Assembly: GCA_963774075.1 (NCBI GenBank)
Contig: CAVZDP010000001.1
Span: 296,720-360,719 of the forward strand
Origin: JBBQNR01 sp963774075
GTDB lineage: Bacteria; Actinomycetota; Thermoleophilia; Solirubrobacterales; JBBDJG01
Reading direction: 5' to 3'
Length of the DNA stretch: 64,000 bases
Shown: positions 47,999-56,906 of the stretch, one piece after another
Position numbering within the stretch: position 1 is the first letter of the stretch
How the letters are laid out: each line of letters opens with the position of its first letter
Made by a program: the position numbers and the translations under genes
Notes under the pieces: generated by a model
Seen by the model: the letters and a program-made list of their open reading frames with translations, nothing else
The model's database searches: none
Told to the model about the DNA's origin: nothing

Positions 47999-48919
47999 AT
48001 GGGGCACCACCACGCCCACCATCCGCTCGAGGCGCGCCGGGCGCGCAACCGCGCCAGGATGTGGTGGGCGCTCGCGATCAATGCCGCGATGCTGGTCGCG
48101 ACCCTGATTGGAGGGTTGATGACCGACTCGCTCGCGCTCCTCGCCGAGTCCGGTCACCTGCTCTCAGACGTCGGCGCGATCTCCCTCGGGTTGCTGGCCG
48201 CCCGGCTGGCCGCGGTGGCGCCGACCCCGGAGCGCACGTTCGGGCTTCAGCGCACCGAGGTACTGGGCGCGCTGGTGAACGGAGTCGCTCTCGTCGTCGT
48301 GTCGGCGCTGATCGTCGTCGGAGCGGTCGGGCGGCTCTCCGATCCCGCCGACGTCGCGGGCGGGGGCGTGCTCGCCCTCGGTGTCGCCGGGCTCGCCGGC
48401 AACGCGCTCGCGGCCTGGGTGCTCGCCACGGGCGAGCGAAACGACATCAACCTGGAGGCTGTCCTTCGCCACACCGCCGCCGACGCCCTGAGCTCGCTCG
48501 GGGTGATCGTCGCGGGCGCGGTTGTGCTCGCCACCGGCTGGAACGCCGTCGACCCGCTCGTGAGCATCCTGATCGCGGCGTTGATCGCAGCCGGCTCCTG
48601 GCGGCTGCTGAAGGAGCCCTTCGAGGTGCTGATGGAGTCGGCGCCGGCGGGCATCGACGTCAGCGAGGTCGGCAGGGCGATGGCCGCGGTCACGGACGTG
48701 ATCGAGGTGCACGACCTTCACATATGGACGGTCACCTCGGGCTTCCCGGCGCTCTCGGCACACCTGGTCGTGCGCGGCGGCTGCGACCGCGACATCGTGC
48801 GCATGCGAGTGGAGGAGATGCTGCGCAGGCGCTTCCGAATCCGCCACACGACCCTTCAAGTCGTCGAGTCGACCCCGGCGGCGGGCCTGATCGCGGTAGA
48901 GGACCTGGGAACTAGATAA
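47999..48919 (+). CDS. Cation diffusion facilitator family transporter (CzcD/ZitB type)
   Basis: 306 residues. A His-rich N-terminus (MGHHHAHHPLEARR) precedes six transmembrane helices. Metal-site motifs are ESGHLLSDVGAISLG in helix II (HxxxD) and HTAADALSSLGVIVAG in helix V. A C-terminal cytoplasmic metallochaperone-like domain includes EVHDLHIWTVTSGFPALSAHLVV. The protein exports Zn2+, Co2+ or similar ions in exchange for protons. Its 3' end overlaps the convergent SDR gene by 8 bases. Confidence 0.93.
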   Translation: MGHHHAHHPLEARRARNRARMWWALAINAAMLVATLIGGLMTDSLALLAESGHLLSDVGAISLGLLAARLAAVAPTPERTFGLQRTEVLGALVNGVALVVVSALIVVGAVGRLSDPADVAGGGVLALGVAGLAGNALAAWVLATGERNDINLEAVLRHTAADALSSLGVIVAGAVVLATGWNAVDPLVSILIAALIAAGSWRLLKEPFEVLMESAPAGIDVSEVGRAMAAVTDVIEVHDLHIWTVTSGFPALSAHLVVRGGCDRDIVRMRVEEMLRRRFRIRHTTLQVVESTPAAGLIAVEDLGTR

Positions 48920-49724
48920 TCACCGGGACCGTGCCGCCGTCGACGCTCCAGGCGGCGCCCGAGACGTACGAGACGCGCTCGGAGCAGAGGAAGACGATCG
49001 CGGCCGCGATCTCCGGCACCTCCGCCAAACGCCCTATCGGCCGCCCCGCGCCCGCCTTCTCGAGCGCCTGATCCCGGCCCGCAAGCCCGGACAGGCTCGC
49101 CGACTGGTCCGCGAGCCCACCTTCGCTCATCCACAGCTCCGACTTCGTCGGCCCGGGGCAGAGCGCGTTCACCAGCACGCCCTGCTCGGCGTAGCGGTCC
49201 GCATACAGGCGCGATAGCGAGAGCTGCGCGGCCTTCGCGACCGAGTACTCGGGCATGTTGCGCGACGGGCGCTTGCCGGCGGTGCTCGAGACGTTCACGA
49301 CACGACCCCAGCCGCGCTCGCTCATGCCGGGAAGCAGTGTGCGCATGAGGCGGTGGCACGCCATCACGTTCACGTCCCAGGCGGCCTGCCAGTCCTCGTC
49401 GGGCACGTCGTCCAGGTCGCGCCAGCGCGCGCTGCCGGCATTGTTGACCAGCACGTCCACGCGCCCGAAGCGCTCCGCTGCCTCGGCGGCGATGCGTTCC
49501 GCGGCGCTCGAGTCGGTCACGTCGCAGGCGAAGCCGGCTGCGCGACCGTTCACTGCCGCGCCGGCGCGGCCACAGGCGGCGGCGGCCTCCTGCACCGCAT
49601 CTTGCGAGCGCGCCACGAGCAGCACCTGGGCGCCCTCGGCGCACAGCATTCGCCCGGTCTCGCGGCCGATGCCCCGGCTCCCGCCGGTCACCACGCACGC
49701 CTTGCCGCCGAGGCCGAGCTCCAC
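48912..49724 (-). CDS. SDR family oxidoreductase
   Basis: 270 residues, intact classical SDR: nucleotide-binding TGGSRGIG, LVNNAG, catalytic Ser in VVNVSSTAGK, YSVAK (Tyr-x3-Lys) and CPGPTKSELW. A typical C-terminus (SYVSGAAWSVDGGTVPVII) completes it. Length and motifs point to an NAD(P)-dependent alcohol/ketone oxidoreductase of unknown substrate, perhaps a beta-ketoacyl reductase type. It is tail-to-tail with the cation exporter gene. Confidence 0.9.
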   Translation of the reverse strand: MELGLGGKACVVTGGSRGIGRETGRMLCAEGAQVLLVARSQDAVQEAAAACGRAGAAVNGRAAGFACDVTDSSAAERIAAEAAERFGRVDVLVNNAGSARWRDLDDVPDEDWQAAWDVNVMACHRLMRTLLPGMSERGWGRVVNVSSTAGKRPSRNMPEYSVAKAAQLSLSRLYADRYAEQGVLVNALCPGPTKSELWMSEGGLADQSASLSGLAGRDQALEKAGAGRPIGRLAEVPEIAAAIVFLCSERVSYVSGAAWSVDGGTVPVII

Positions 49725-49785
49725 GCTGACAGTCTAGGAAGCGCCTCGCAGCGACGTCGAAAGGGCACCGGTGATAGGGTTTCGC

Positions 49786-49804
49786 CGCTTTTTGCGGGCT
49801 TTTT
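49786..49804 (+). terminator. Hairpin with T-run upstream of the riboswitch
   Basis: CCGC-TTTTT-GCGG is a short stem whose loop is five Ts, followed after GC by a second run of five Ts. It resembles an intrinsic terminator, but the stem is only 4-5 bp. No plus-strand gene ends just before it. It may stop read-through from 47999-48919 or belong to the leader of the peptidase gene. Confidence 0.3.
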
Positions 49805-49846
49805 CCGCAGCCACTCGAACTTCGGAGGTCGGTGAGCCAAAGCAAA

Positions 49847-50024
49847 CGCTGAGTCTTTCGCGCCGAGCCCCACGGCTACCGGCGCGGGAGAGCGGGGGAC
49901 CCAAGCCGCCAGGGTTTACGGGCGTCCCGGATGGACGGCCCTTGGGGCGAATCGCCGACGGCATGGCGGCCGGAGGCGTAGCGCGACTCTTTCTGCGCGA
50001 GCCCGACAGCTAACCCCGTAAGCG
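49847..50024 (+). promoter_or_regulatory. Cyclic di-AMP riboswitch (ydaO/yuaA type)
   Basis: The leader of the M23 peptidase gene carries the core blocks of the ydaO aptamer in order. CGCT (49847-49850) pairs with AGCG (50021-50024) as P1. GCGGGGGACCCAAG (from 49892) and CTTGGGGCGAATCGCC (from 49940) match the conserved GGGGAACCC/GGGGUGAAUC regions. GCGTAG (49976) with GACTCTTTCTG (49985) follows, then GAGCCCGACAGCTAACCCCGTAAGCG almost to the letter. The ribosome binding site AGGAAAGAGA begins two bases after P1, so control of translation is likely. The ligand, c-di-AMP, is made by DisA of the same window. ydaO-type elements usually switch off wall hydrolases when c-di-AMP is high. Confidence 0.9.
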
Positions 50025-50036
50025 CAGGAAAGAGAA

Positions 50037-51263
50037 GTGTCCAACCAGAGACAACACTCCATCGTGGGCGTCCGCGCACGCCGCACACGCCTGCTGGTCG
50101 CGCTCGTGGCGGCGGCGGTTACCTGCGTCCCGGCCGCGCTGCTTGCGCCGGCCTCGCATGGCGAGTCGCTCAGCTCCATCCAGAGCCGGCTCAGCTCAGC
50201 GCGGGGCAAGGTCGAGCACCTGCGCGGGCGCGAGCGAGTGCTGACGACCGACATTGCCGCGTTGTCGGGCAGGATCCGCACGTTACGGCGCGAGATCGGA
50301 TCGCTGCGACGCCGCGAGCGCCGGGTCGCGTACACGCTCGAGGCAAAGCGCGCGCAGCTTGCGCGCATGCAGGCTCGCTACAAGCTCGAGCACGAACGCT
50401 ACGTGCGGCTGCGGCGCAAGCTGCGGCGCGCGCAGGTCGTCCTCGCGGAGCGCTTGATCGCGATCTACAAGTCGGATCAGCCCGACTTCGTCTCGGTCGT
50501 CCTGGAAGCGGATGGCTTCAGCGACATGCTCGTGCGCGCTGACTACCTCAGCCGTATCGGCGAGCAGGACTCCTCGATCGTGGAGCGGGTGCGCGAGCTG
50601 AAGCGGGCTTCCGCCGAGACGCGCGCGCTGCTGATGGAGCTGAGGGACAAGGCGCAGGAGGCGGTCGACGTGATCGAGGCCCAGCAGCGAGCCCTGGCGG
50701 AGATGCGCGCGGGGATCACGGCGCGCGAGAGCGACCTGGCTGCAGCGCGCTCCAGCAAGCACGGCACGCTGGTGGAGACGCGCGAGGATCGCAAGCATCT
50801 CGAGGAGCACATCCGCGGGCTCGAAGCGGCTTCTGCACAGGTCACCAACCAGCTCACCGGTGGAGGTCCCGCAACCGCGGGTCCCATCCGCCAGGGAAGC
50901 GGTGGCTACATCTGGCCGGTCAACGGCCCGGTCACGTCGGGCTACGGCATGCGCTGGGGCCGCCTGCACGCGGGCGTCGACATCTCGGCGCCGGCCGGGA
51001 CCGCGATCCGAGCGGCCGCCGCCGGCCGGGTGGCGATCGCCGGCTGGATGGGCGGCTATGGCCAGTACACGTGCATTCAGCACGGGGGCGGGGCGGCGAC
51101 GTGCTACGCGCACCAGTCCTCGATGTCCGTCGGAGTGGGGGCGAACGTCTCGCAGGGCCAGGTGATCGGGGCTGTGGGCTGCACCGGCCGCTGCTTCGGC
51201 GACCACCTACATTTCGAGGTGCGGATCAACGGATCGCCCGTCGACCCGATGGGCTACCTGTAG
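50037..51263 (+). CDS. Secreted M23 (LytM-type) peptidoglycan endopeptidase with a coiled coil
   Basis: 408 residues from GTG 50037. A signal sequence (LLVALVAAAVTCVPAALLAPASHG) is followed by about 200 residues of Arg/Lys/Glu-rich coiled coil. The C-terminal peptidase M23 domain has the zinc ligands in RLHAGVDIS (about 311) and HLHFEVRING (about 390), preceded by the typical WPVNGPVTSGYGMRWG. Such proteins cut peptide cross-links or activate amidases during growth and division (EnvC/PcsB style). Both active motifs are intact, so this may be an active enzyme. Expression is likely under the c-di-AMP riboswitch. Confidence 0.93.
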   Translation: MSNQRQHSIVGVRARRTRLLVALVAAAVTCVPAALLAPASHGESLSSIQSRLSSARGKVEHLRGRERVLTTDIAALSGRIRTLRREIGSLRRRERRVAYTLEAKRAQLARMQARYKLEHERYVRLRRKLRRAQVVLAERLIAIYKSDQPDFVSVVLEADGFSDMLVRADYLSRIGEQDSSIVERVRELKRASAETRALLMELRDKAQEAVDVIEAQQRALAEMRAGITARESDLAAARSSKHGTLVETREDRKHLEEHIRGLEAASAQVTNQLTGGGPATAGPIRQGSGGYIWPVNGPVTSGYGMRWGRLHAGVDISAPAGTAIRAAAAGRVAIAGWMGGYGQYTCIQHGGGAATCYAHQSSMSVGVGANVSQGQVIGAVGCTGRCFGDHLHFEVRINGSPVDPMGYL

Positions 51264-51296
51264 TCGCTCGCCCTCGCCTGCCTCGCCAGCATCTCA

Positions 51297-51308
51297 TTAG
51301 AGCTCTAA
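51297..51308. repeat. 12-base perfect palindrome upstream of lgt
   Basis: TTAGAGCTCTAA lies 12 bases before the lgt start, in an A+T-richer patch of an otherwise G+C-rich gap. It could be an operator or an unremarkable palindrome. No second copy was noticed in the window. Confidence 0.3.
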
Positions 51309-51319
51309 GCTGAGCCGCC

Positions 51320-52072
51320 GTGCAGCCTGAGATCGATCTCGGTCCGCTCACCCTCCAGACCTTCGGGATCATGTTCGCGCTCGCCTTCGTCGCAGCGGGT
51401 GCGCTGATCGGCAAGCGCCTGCAGGAGCTCGGCAAACCCGTCGACTGGGCCTACGAAATCGCCTTCGTCGCCCTGGTGGGCGGCTTCGTCGGCGCTCGCG
51501 TCTACTACATGGCGCAGAACTGGGATACGGTCAGCGACGACCTCTTCGGCAACCTGGTGTCGGGCGAGGGACTCGTGTGGTACGGCGGTGCGCTGGGCGG
51601 GGCGGCGGCCGTCTTCGCCTGGGCGTGGTACCGGAACTTCCTGGGACTCGCCCTGCTCGACCTCTGCGCGCCCGCGCTCGCGCTCGGGTACGCGATCGGG
51701 AGGATCGGCTGCCAGCTCTCGGGCGACGGCGACTATGGCATCGAGTCAGGCCTGCCGTGGGCGATGTCGTATCCCGACGGCACGGTCCCGACGAACGACG
51801 AGGTCCATCCGACGCCGGTCTACGAGACGCTCGCGATGGGGCTCGTCGCCTGGTTGCTCTGGCAGTGGCGCGACCGCATGCCGCGACCCGGCATGCTCTT
51901 CGCCCTCTACCTCGTGCTCTCCGGCGCCGAGCGCTTCCTGGTCGAGTTCGTGCGGCGAAACGACGAGGTGATCGCGGGGCTCACCACTCCCCAGCTGGAG
52001 AGCCTTGGGCTGATGGTGGCGGGCGGCGTGTGGCTGGCGCTCGCAGGCCGCCGGCGGGAGTTGCCGGCCTGA
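51320..52072 (+). CDS. lgt: Prolipoprotein diacylglyceryl transferase
   Basis: 250 residues from GTG 51320, about seven transmembrane helices. Signature features are GLVWYGGALGGAAAVF, GYAIGRIGCQLSGDGDYG (the Lgt motif with the essential Arg), HPTPVYETLAMG and GAERFLVEFVRRN. Lgt transfers diacylglycerol from phosphatidylglycerol to the lipobox cysteine of preprolipoproteins at the membrane. Substrates in this window would include the lipoproteins at 28401 and 45328. Confidence 0.95.
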   Translation: MQPEIDLGPLTLQTFGIMFALAFVAAGALIGKRLQELGKPVDWAYEIAFVALVGGFVGARVYYMAQNWDTVSDDLFGNLVSGEGLVWYGGALGGAAAVFAWAWYRNFLGLALLDLCAPALALGYAIGRIGCQLSGDGDYGIESGLPWAMSYPDGTVPTNDEVHPTPVYETLAMGLVAWLLWQWRDRMPRPGMLFALYLVLSGAERFLVEFVRRNDEVIAGLTTPQLESLGLMVAGGVWLALAGRRRELPA

Positions 52073-52111
52073 GAACCTGAGCGCTCGCCGCCCCGTCTAG
52101 ACTGCCCGGTC

Positions 52112-52483
52112 GTGGACTGGCGGCTCGAACTCGTGCAGGTACCCGTCTCGGACGTGGACCGTGCGAAAGCCTTCTACACGGAGAAGGCCGGCTTCAATGC
52201 GGACATCGACGTCACCGTTGGCGATGGGATCCGCTTCGTTCAGCTCACGCCCCCCGCGTCACCCGCATCGATCGCCATCGGGACCGGGCTCGGCGAAATG
52301 CGGCCCGGATCCGTCCAGGGCCTGCAGCTGGTGGTCTCGGACATAAACGCCGCGCGAGCGGAGCTCGTCGAGCGCGGGGTAGACGTGAGTGAGGTCCAAG
52401 TGTTCGACTGGGGATCGTTCGTCTACTTCAGCGATCCCGACGGCAACGGCTGGGCCGTCCAGCAGCTGCCCGCACGCGACTAG
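52112..52483 (+). CDS. VOC family protein, single domain
   Basis: 123 residues from GTG 52112. One glyoxalase-like domain: LELVQVPVSDVDRAKAFYTEKAGFNADID, IAIGTGLGEMRPGSVQGLQLVVSDINAARAELVERGVDVSEV and the end FVYFSDPDGNGWAVQQLP. The His/Glu metal ligands of true glyoxalase I are not all placed. It is probably a dimeric metal-dependent enzyme or binding protein of unknown substrate. Confidence 0.82.
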   Translation: MDWRLELVQVPVSDVDRAKAFYTEKAGFNADIDVTVGDGIRFVQLTPPASPASIAIGTGLGEMRPGSVQGLQLVVSDINAARAELVERGVDVSEVQVFDWGSFVYFSDPDGNGWAVQQLPARD

Positions 52484-52569
52484 TCAAGCTTCCGGCGTCG
52501 GGCCGTGGCGGGCCATCGCACGGTCGTAGTTGAGCCGCAGCAGCTCGATCACGTCACGGACGTCGGCGG

Positions 52570-53310
52570 CTACATCACCCGGGCGAGCCACCTGACCGTC
52601 TCGCCCTGGATCTCGGGATCGTGCTGGAGCGAGCGGTGGTGGCCGCCTTCGAGCAGCAACAGGCGCTTGGGCTCTTCGGCAAGCTCGTAGAGCTCCTCGG
52701 AGATCCAGTAGGGCACGACCTCGTCCCCCTTCGCGTGCGCGAGCAGCAACGGCTTCACGCCGAGCGCCCGCGCCGCCTCGCGCACGTCGTGGCTTTCGAG
52801 CCAGTCGGTGAGACCGGCGGCGTCCACGCGCATCGACTCGAGGGCGCTGCCGGGGCGCGGAGCGCCGCCGCGAGCGACGCGCCGCATGTCCTCGAGCATC
52901 ATCTCCTCGGAGGCGGGACAGACCGCCGCCACGGCCGCGAGCCCGTCGATCTCGGCAGCGGCGTGGAGGGCCAGCAGCCCGCCCATGCTCGACCCGCGGG
53001 CTGCGATGCGACGCTCGTCGACCTCCGGGTGCTCGGCGAGCATCTCGACGAGCCGCCCCACGTCAGCGATAGCTCCGGGACCGAGCGCTCCCTCGCTCTG
53101 ACCGTGACCGCGGTTGTCGAACGCCAGCGCCACGAAGCCGTGGCTTGCCGCGACGCGCGCGAAGTCGGCGTGGTTCTCCTTCTGCGACCCGGCACCATGG
53201 AAGACGACGATCGCGGGCGCCGGCCCGTCGCCGAGCGGCAGGTAGAGGTTGTACGCGAGGCCGTCGAGCCGGCCTGTCTCGCTCGGGGGCTGGGTGGGGG
53301 CGTACTCCAT
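52570..53310 (-). CDS. Alpha/beta hydrolase (dienelactone hydrolase-like)
   Basis: 246 residues. Oxyanion region VVFHGAGSQKENH, nucleophile elbow GSSMGG (Ser near residue 108), acid in HAKGDEVVPYWISEELYE and the final His in EGGHHRSL. The triad is complete, so the enzyme should be an active esterase or peptidase-like hydrolase of the cytoplasm; there is no signal peptide. Its start faces the lysA start over 14 bases, so promoters must overlap. Confidence 0.87.
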   Translation of the reverse strand: MEYAPTQPPSETGRLDGLAYNLYLPLGDGPAPAIVVFHGAGSQKENHADFARVAASHGFVALAFDNRGHGQSEGALGPGAIADVGRLVEMLAEHPEVDERRIAARGSSMGGLLALHAAAEIDGLAAVAAVCPASEEMMLEDMRRVARGGAPRPGSALESMRVDAAGLTDWLESHDVREAARALGVKPLLLAHAKGDEVVPYWISEELYELAEEPKRLLLLEGGHHRSLQHDPEIQGETVRWLARVM

Positions 53311-53324
53311 AATGTGCGGGCATT

Positions 53325-54614
53325 ATGGCCGCGACCGCCCTCAGCCACGTGTATCCGCTCGGCACGCGCGTGAACGAGCGCGGGCATCTCGAGGTGGGCG
53401 GCTGCGACGTCGTCGAGCTCGCGGAGCGCTTCGGCACGCCCGCATACATCTATGCCGAGGACGACATACGCGCCCGAGCCCGGGCGTACCTGGAGGCCTT
53501 CTCCTCGCGCACGGACGACTTCGAGGTCATCTACGCCTCGAAGGCGCTGTCGATCACGGCCGTGCTCCGGCTCATGAAGGAGGAGGGGCTGTCGGTGGAC
53601 GTCGCATCCGGCGGCGAGCTCCATCTGGCGCTTCGGGCCGGGACGGACCCAGAGCGCATCTTCATGCACGGCAACAACAAGACCGAGGCAGAGCTGCGGA
53701 TGGCGTTCGACGCCGAAGTCGGCCATCTCGTGCTGGACTCGTTCACGGAGGTCGAGCTCGCGGATCGCCTGCTCGAGGGCGAGCCCGCCGGGCGGCGCCA
53801 GGACGTCTTGATCAGGGTTACGCCGGGCATCAAGCCCTCGACCCACAGCTACGTGCAGACCGGTCAGCTCGACTCCAAGTTCGGCTTCGGGCTCGCCGAC
53901 GGCCTCGCCGCGGAGGCGGTGCGTCGAGTGCGCGCGAGCAAGCGTCTGCACCTGGTGGGCATCCACGCCCACATCGGCTCACAGATCTTCGAGCTCGATC
54001 CCTATGTGAAGACGATCCAGATGCTCGCCGACTTCATTGACTTCGAATGCCGGCTGCTGAACGTGGGCGGTGGGCTTGGGATCGCGTACACGTCCGAGGA
54101 CGAGCCTTCGCCGATCGAGGACTACGTGGATGTGAAGGTGCGCGGAGTGCAGCGCGCCTTCGATCCTGTGCCGCGCGTGCTGATCGAGCCGGGCCGCTCG
54201 CTGGTGGGCAACGCGGGTGTCACCGCCTACAGGATCGGGACGATCAAGGAGATTCCCACCGTACGCACATATGTCGCCGTCGATGGCGGCATGTCCGACA
54301 ACCTGCGCCCGATGCTCTACGGCGCGCGCTACGAGGCCACGATCGCCGACCGCCCCGATGCCGCGTCGACCCAGGTCTGTACGGTGGCCGGCATGCACTG
54401 CGAGTCGGGAGACCTGCTCATCCGCGACGTCGCGCTTCCGGACCCGCGCGTCGGCGACGTGCTCGTCACGCCCGCGACCGGCGCGTACGGATACTCGATG
54501 GCGAACAACTACAACGGGGTGCTGAGGCCGCCGGTGATCTTCTGCCGCGACGGCGAGGCCCGCGTCGTCGTCCGCCGCGAGACCTACGAGGATTTCACCG
54601 CCAGGGATGCCTGA
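53325..54614 (+). CDS. lysA: Diaminopimelate decarboxylase
   Basis: 429 residues. The PLP lysine is in EVIYASKALSITAVLR (about 71); further motifs are DVASGGELHLALRAG, HNNK-type HGNNKTEAEL, GIHAHIGSQIFELD, the glycine loop NVGGGLGIAY, EPGRSLVGNAG and the substrate-site CESGDLL. It makes L-lysine from meso-diaminopimelate, the last step of the DAP pathway. The stop overlaps the hom start by 8 bases, so lysA heads a lysine/threonine operon. Confidence 0.96.
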   Translation: MAATALSHVYPLGTRVNERGHLEVGGCDVVELAERFGTPAYIYAEDDIRARARAYLEAFSSRTDDFEVIYASKALSITAVLRLMKEEGLSVDVASGGELHLALRAGTDPERIFMHGNNKTEAELRMAFDAEVGHLVLDSFTEVELADRLLEGEPAGRRQDVLIRVTPGIKPSTHSYVQTGQLDSKFGFGLADGLAAEAVRRVRASKRLHLVGIHAHIGSQIFELDPYVKTIQMLADFIDFECRLLNVGGGLGIAYTSEDEPSPIEDYVDVKVRGVQRAFDPVPRVLIEPGRSLVGNAGVTAYRIGTIKEIPTVRTYVAVDGGMSDNLRPMLYGARYEATIADRPDAASTQVCTVAGMHCESGDLLIRDVALPDPRVGDVLVTPATGAYGYSMANNYNGVLRPPVIFCRDGEARVVVRRETYEDFTARDA

Positions 54615-55839
54615 GCCGTTCCGCGTCGGGCTGCTCGGGCGCGGTACGGTCGGTTCGGCATTCGCTCGGCTGCTTGCCGAGCGCGCGGACGCGATCGCAG
54701 CCGCGAGCGGGCGCAAGCCCGAGCTTTGCGGAGTGCTCACGCGCTCGCAGGGGACCTACGACGACATCCTGCGCCAGGCCGATGCGATCGTGGAGTTGAT
54801 CGGCGGCATCGAGCCCGCGCGCGAGTACGTGCTGCGCGCGCTCGGAACGGGCAAGCCGGTCGTGACCGCCAACAAGCAGCTCCTCAGCCAGCATGGCGAC
54901 GAGCTCTTCGCCGCGGCGCGCAAGTCCGGCACACAGCTTCGCTACGAGGCGGCGGTCGCGGGCGTCGTGCCCGTCATCCGCGTGATGCGCGAATCGTTCG
55001 CCGGCGCGTACATCGAGAAGGTGCACGGGATCGTGAACGGCACGACGAACTACATCCTCTCCGAGATGGCTCGTACGGGCGCGAGCTACGCCGACGCGCT
55101 GTCACGCGCACAGAAGCTCGGGTACGCCGAGGCCGACCCCAGCGAGGACGTCACCGGCAAGGACGCCGCAGCGAAGATGGCGATCCTCGCGCGGCTCGCA
55201 TTCCACACCTCCGTGCATCTGGATCAGGTTCCCTACGAGGGGGTCGAGGAGGTAACGGCGGACGACATCGACTACGCGAAGGAGCTCGGGCTGGTGTTGA
55301 AGCTGCTGGGCGTCGCGGAGCGCCTCGAAGACGGGATCAGCGTGCGCGTGTTTCCCTGCTTCCTCTATCGGGGTCATCCCCTCGCATCGGTCGTCGGACC
55401 GTTCAATGCCGTCACGCTCGAGTCGCCGGCGATCACGGAGATCACCCTCTCCGGCCCCGGGGCAGGCGGGCTCGTGACCGCGTCCGCGGTGCTCGGCGAC
55501 GTGGTGTCGGTAATGAGCTCGAGCGGCATGCAGCTCGAGCCGATCGAGAACCTGCGGATGGTGCCCGGCGAGGAGGTCGAGTCCGCCTTCTACATGCACC
55601 TCGAGGTCGCCGATCGCCCCGGCGTGCTGGCCGAGGTTGCCAGGGTGCTCGGCGAGAATGGGGTCAGCGTGAAGAGCGTCGTGCAGAAGGGGCTGGGGGA
55701 GAACGCCCGCCTCGTGATGGTGATGCACTCCGTTCCGGAGGGGCGCTTCATCCGCGCGGTTGAGCTGATCTCCACGCTCGAGCTCCTGCGCGCTCCGCCC
55801 CGCGCGATACGGGTGATAGAGGAGGAGTTCGTCTCGTGA
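54607..55839 (+). CDS. hom: Homoserine dehydrogenase with ACT domain
   Basis: 410 residues. NAD(P)-binding GLLGRGTVGSAFARLL, VVTANKQLLSQHG, catalytic-domain YEAAVAGVVPVIRVM, GIVNGTTNYIL and DVTGKDAAAKMAILARLAFH. The C-terminal ACT domain (FYMHLEVADRPGVLAEVARVLGENGVSVKSVVQKG) is the regulatory module that senses threonine in Gram-positive enzymes. It reduces aspartate semialdehyde to homoserine. Coupled with lysA before and thrC after (4-base overlap, GTGA). Confidence 0.96.
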   Translation: MPEPFRVGLLGRGTVGSAFARLLAERADAIAAASGRKPELCGVLTRSQGTYDDILRQADAIVELIGGIEPAREYVLRALGTGKPVVTANKQLLSQHGDELFAAARKSGTQLRYEAAVAGVVPVIRVMRESFAGAYIEKVHGIVNGTTNYILSEMARTGASYADALSRAQKLGYAEADPSEDVTGKDAAAKMAILARLAFHTSVHLDQVPYEGVEEVTADDIDYAKELGLVLKLLGVAERLEDGISVRVFPCFLYRGHPLASVVGPFNAVTLESPAITEITLSGPGAGGLVTASAVLGDVVSVMSSSGMQLEPIENLRMVPGEEVESAFYMHLEVADRPGVLAEVARVLGENGVSVKSVVQKGLGENARLVMVMHSVPEGRFIRAVELISTLELLRAPPRAIRVIEEEFVS

Positions 55840-56906
55840 GGGGAGAGGGGCGTGCCGGAATCGCCACCACCGGCGAGGGGCGCCGCCCCCTGATCGAGCG
55901 CTACCGCGAGCGGCTGTCGCTCGCACCGGACGCCCCGATCGTGTCGCTGCTCGAGGGCTCGACCCCGCTCGTGAGCGCGCCGCGACTCTCCGAGCGTGTG
56001 GGCGTAGAGACGTATCTGAAGTTCGAGGGCATGAACCCGACCGGCAGCTTCAAGGACAGGGGCATGACGGTCGCGGTCTCGCAGGCGAAGGCCGAGGGGG
56101 CGCAGGCAATCATCTGCGCGTCCACCGGCAACACGGCGGCGAGCGCCGCCGCCTACGCCGCTCGCGCCGGCATGCGCGGAGCAGTGATCGTGCCGGAGGG
56201 AAAGATCGCCCGCGGCAAGCTCGCGCAGGCCTTGATGCACGGCGCCCGCGTGATTGCGCTGCGCGGCAACTTCGACCAGGCGCTCGAACTGGTGAAGAAG
56301 ATCGTCGAACAGCACCCGGTCGAGCTGGTGAACTCGATAAACCCATACCGTATCGAGGGCCAGAAGACAGCCGCCTTCGAGGTCTGCGAGGAGTTGGGCT
56401 CGGCGCCCGACACCCTGTCGATCCCCGTCGGAAATGCCGGCAACGTCACCGCGTGGTGGAAGGGCTTCGTCGAGTTTGAGTGCGGGCATCCGCGCCTGCT
56501 CGGCTTCCAGGCCGAGGGTGCGGCGCCGATAGTGCACGGCCACGTCGTCGAGAAACCGGAGACGGTCGCGTCGGCCATCCGGATCGGCAACCCCGCTCGC
56601 TGGGCGGAGGCGGTCGAGGCGCTCGAGCAGTCCGGCGGGCGAATCGCCGCCGTGAGCGACGATCAGATCCTCGAGGCTCAGCGCTGGCTCGCCGCCAACG
56701 AGGGAGTCTTCTGCGAGCCCGCGTCGGCGGCTTCGATTGCCGGCGTGCTCGAACACGGAGCGCCGGATGGCAGGCTCGTGTGCGTGGTCACCGGCCACGG
56801 TCTCAAGGACCCAGACGTCGCGATCGAGCACGCGCCGGACGTCGTGCCCTGCGACGTCGACTTGGCTCAGGTCGAGCGCGCCGTGCTCGGCGATCTCGGC
56901 GGCTGA
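55836..56906 (+). CDS. thrC: Threonine synthase
   Basis: 356 residues from GTG 55836. PLP-binding lysine in NPTGSFKDRGMTVAVSQAK, ASTGNTAASAAAYAARAG, the phosphate-binding PVGNAGNVTAWWKGF and EGVFCEPASAASIAGV. It turns phosphohomoserine into threonine. The length is that of the short bacterial/actinobacterial type, lacking the plant regulatory extension. Its stop TGA shares one base with the thrB ATG. Confidence 0.96.
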   Translation: MRGEGRAGIATTGEGRRPLIERYRERLSLAPDAPIVSLLEGSTPLVSAPRLSERVGVETYLKFEGMNPTGSFKDRGMTVAVSQAKAEGAQAIICASTGNTAASAAAYAARAGMRGAVIVPEGKIARGKLAQALMHGARVIALRGNFDQALELVKKIVEQHPVELVNSINPYRIEGQKTAAFEVCEELGSAPDTLSIPVGNAGNVTAWWKGFVEFECGHPRLLGFQAEGAAPIVHGHVVEKPETVASAIRIGNPARWAEAVEALEQSGGRIAAVSDDQILEAQRWLAANEGVFCEPASAASIAGVLEHGAPDGRLVCVVTGHGLKDPDVAIEHAPDVVPCDVDLAQVERAVLGDLGG

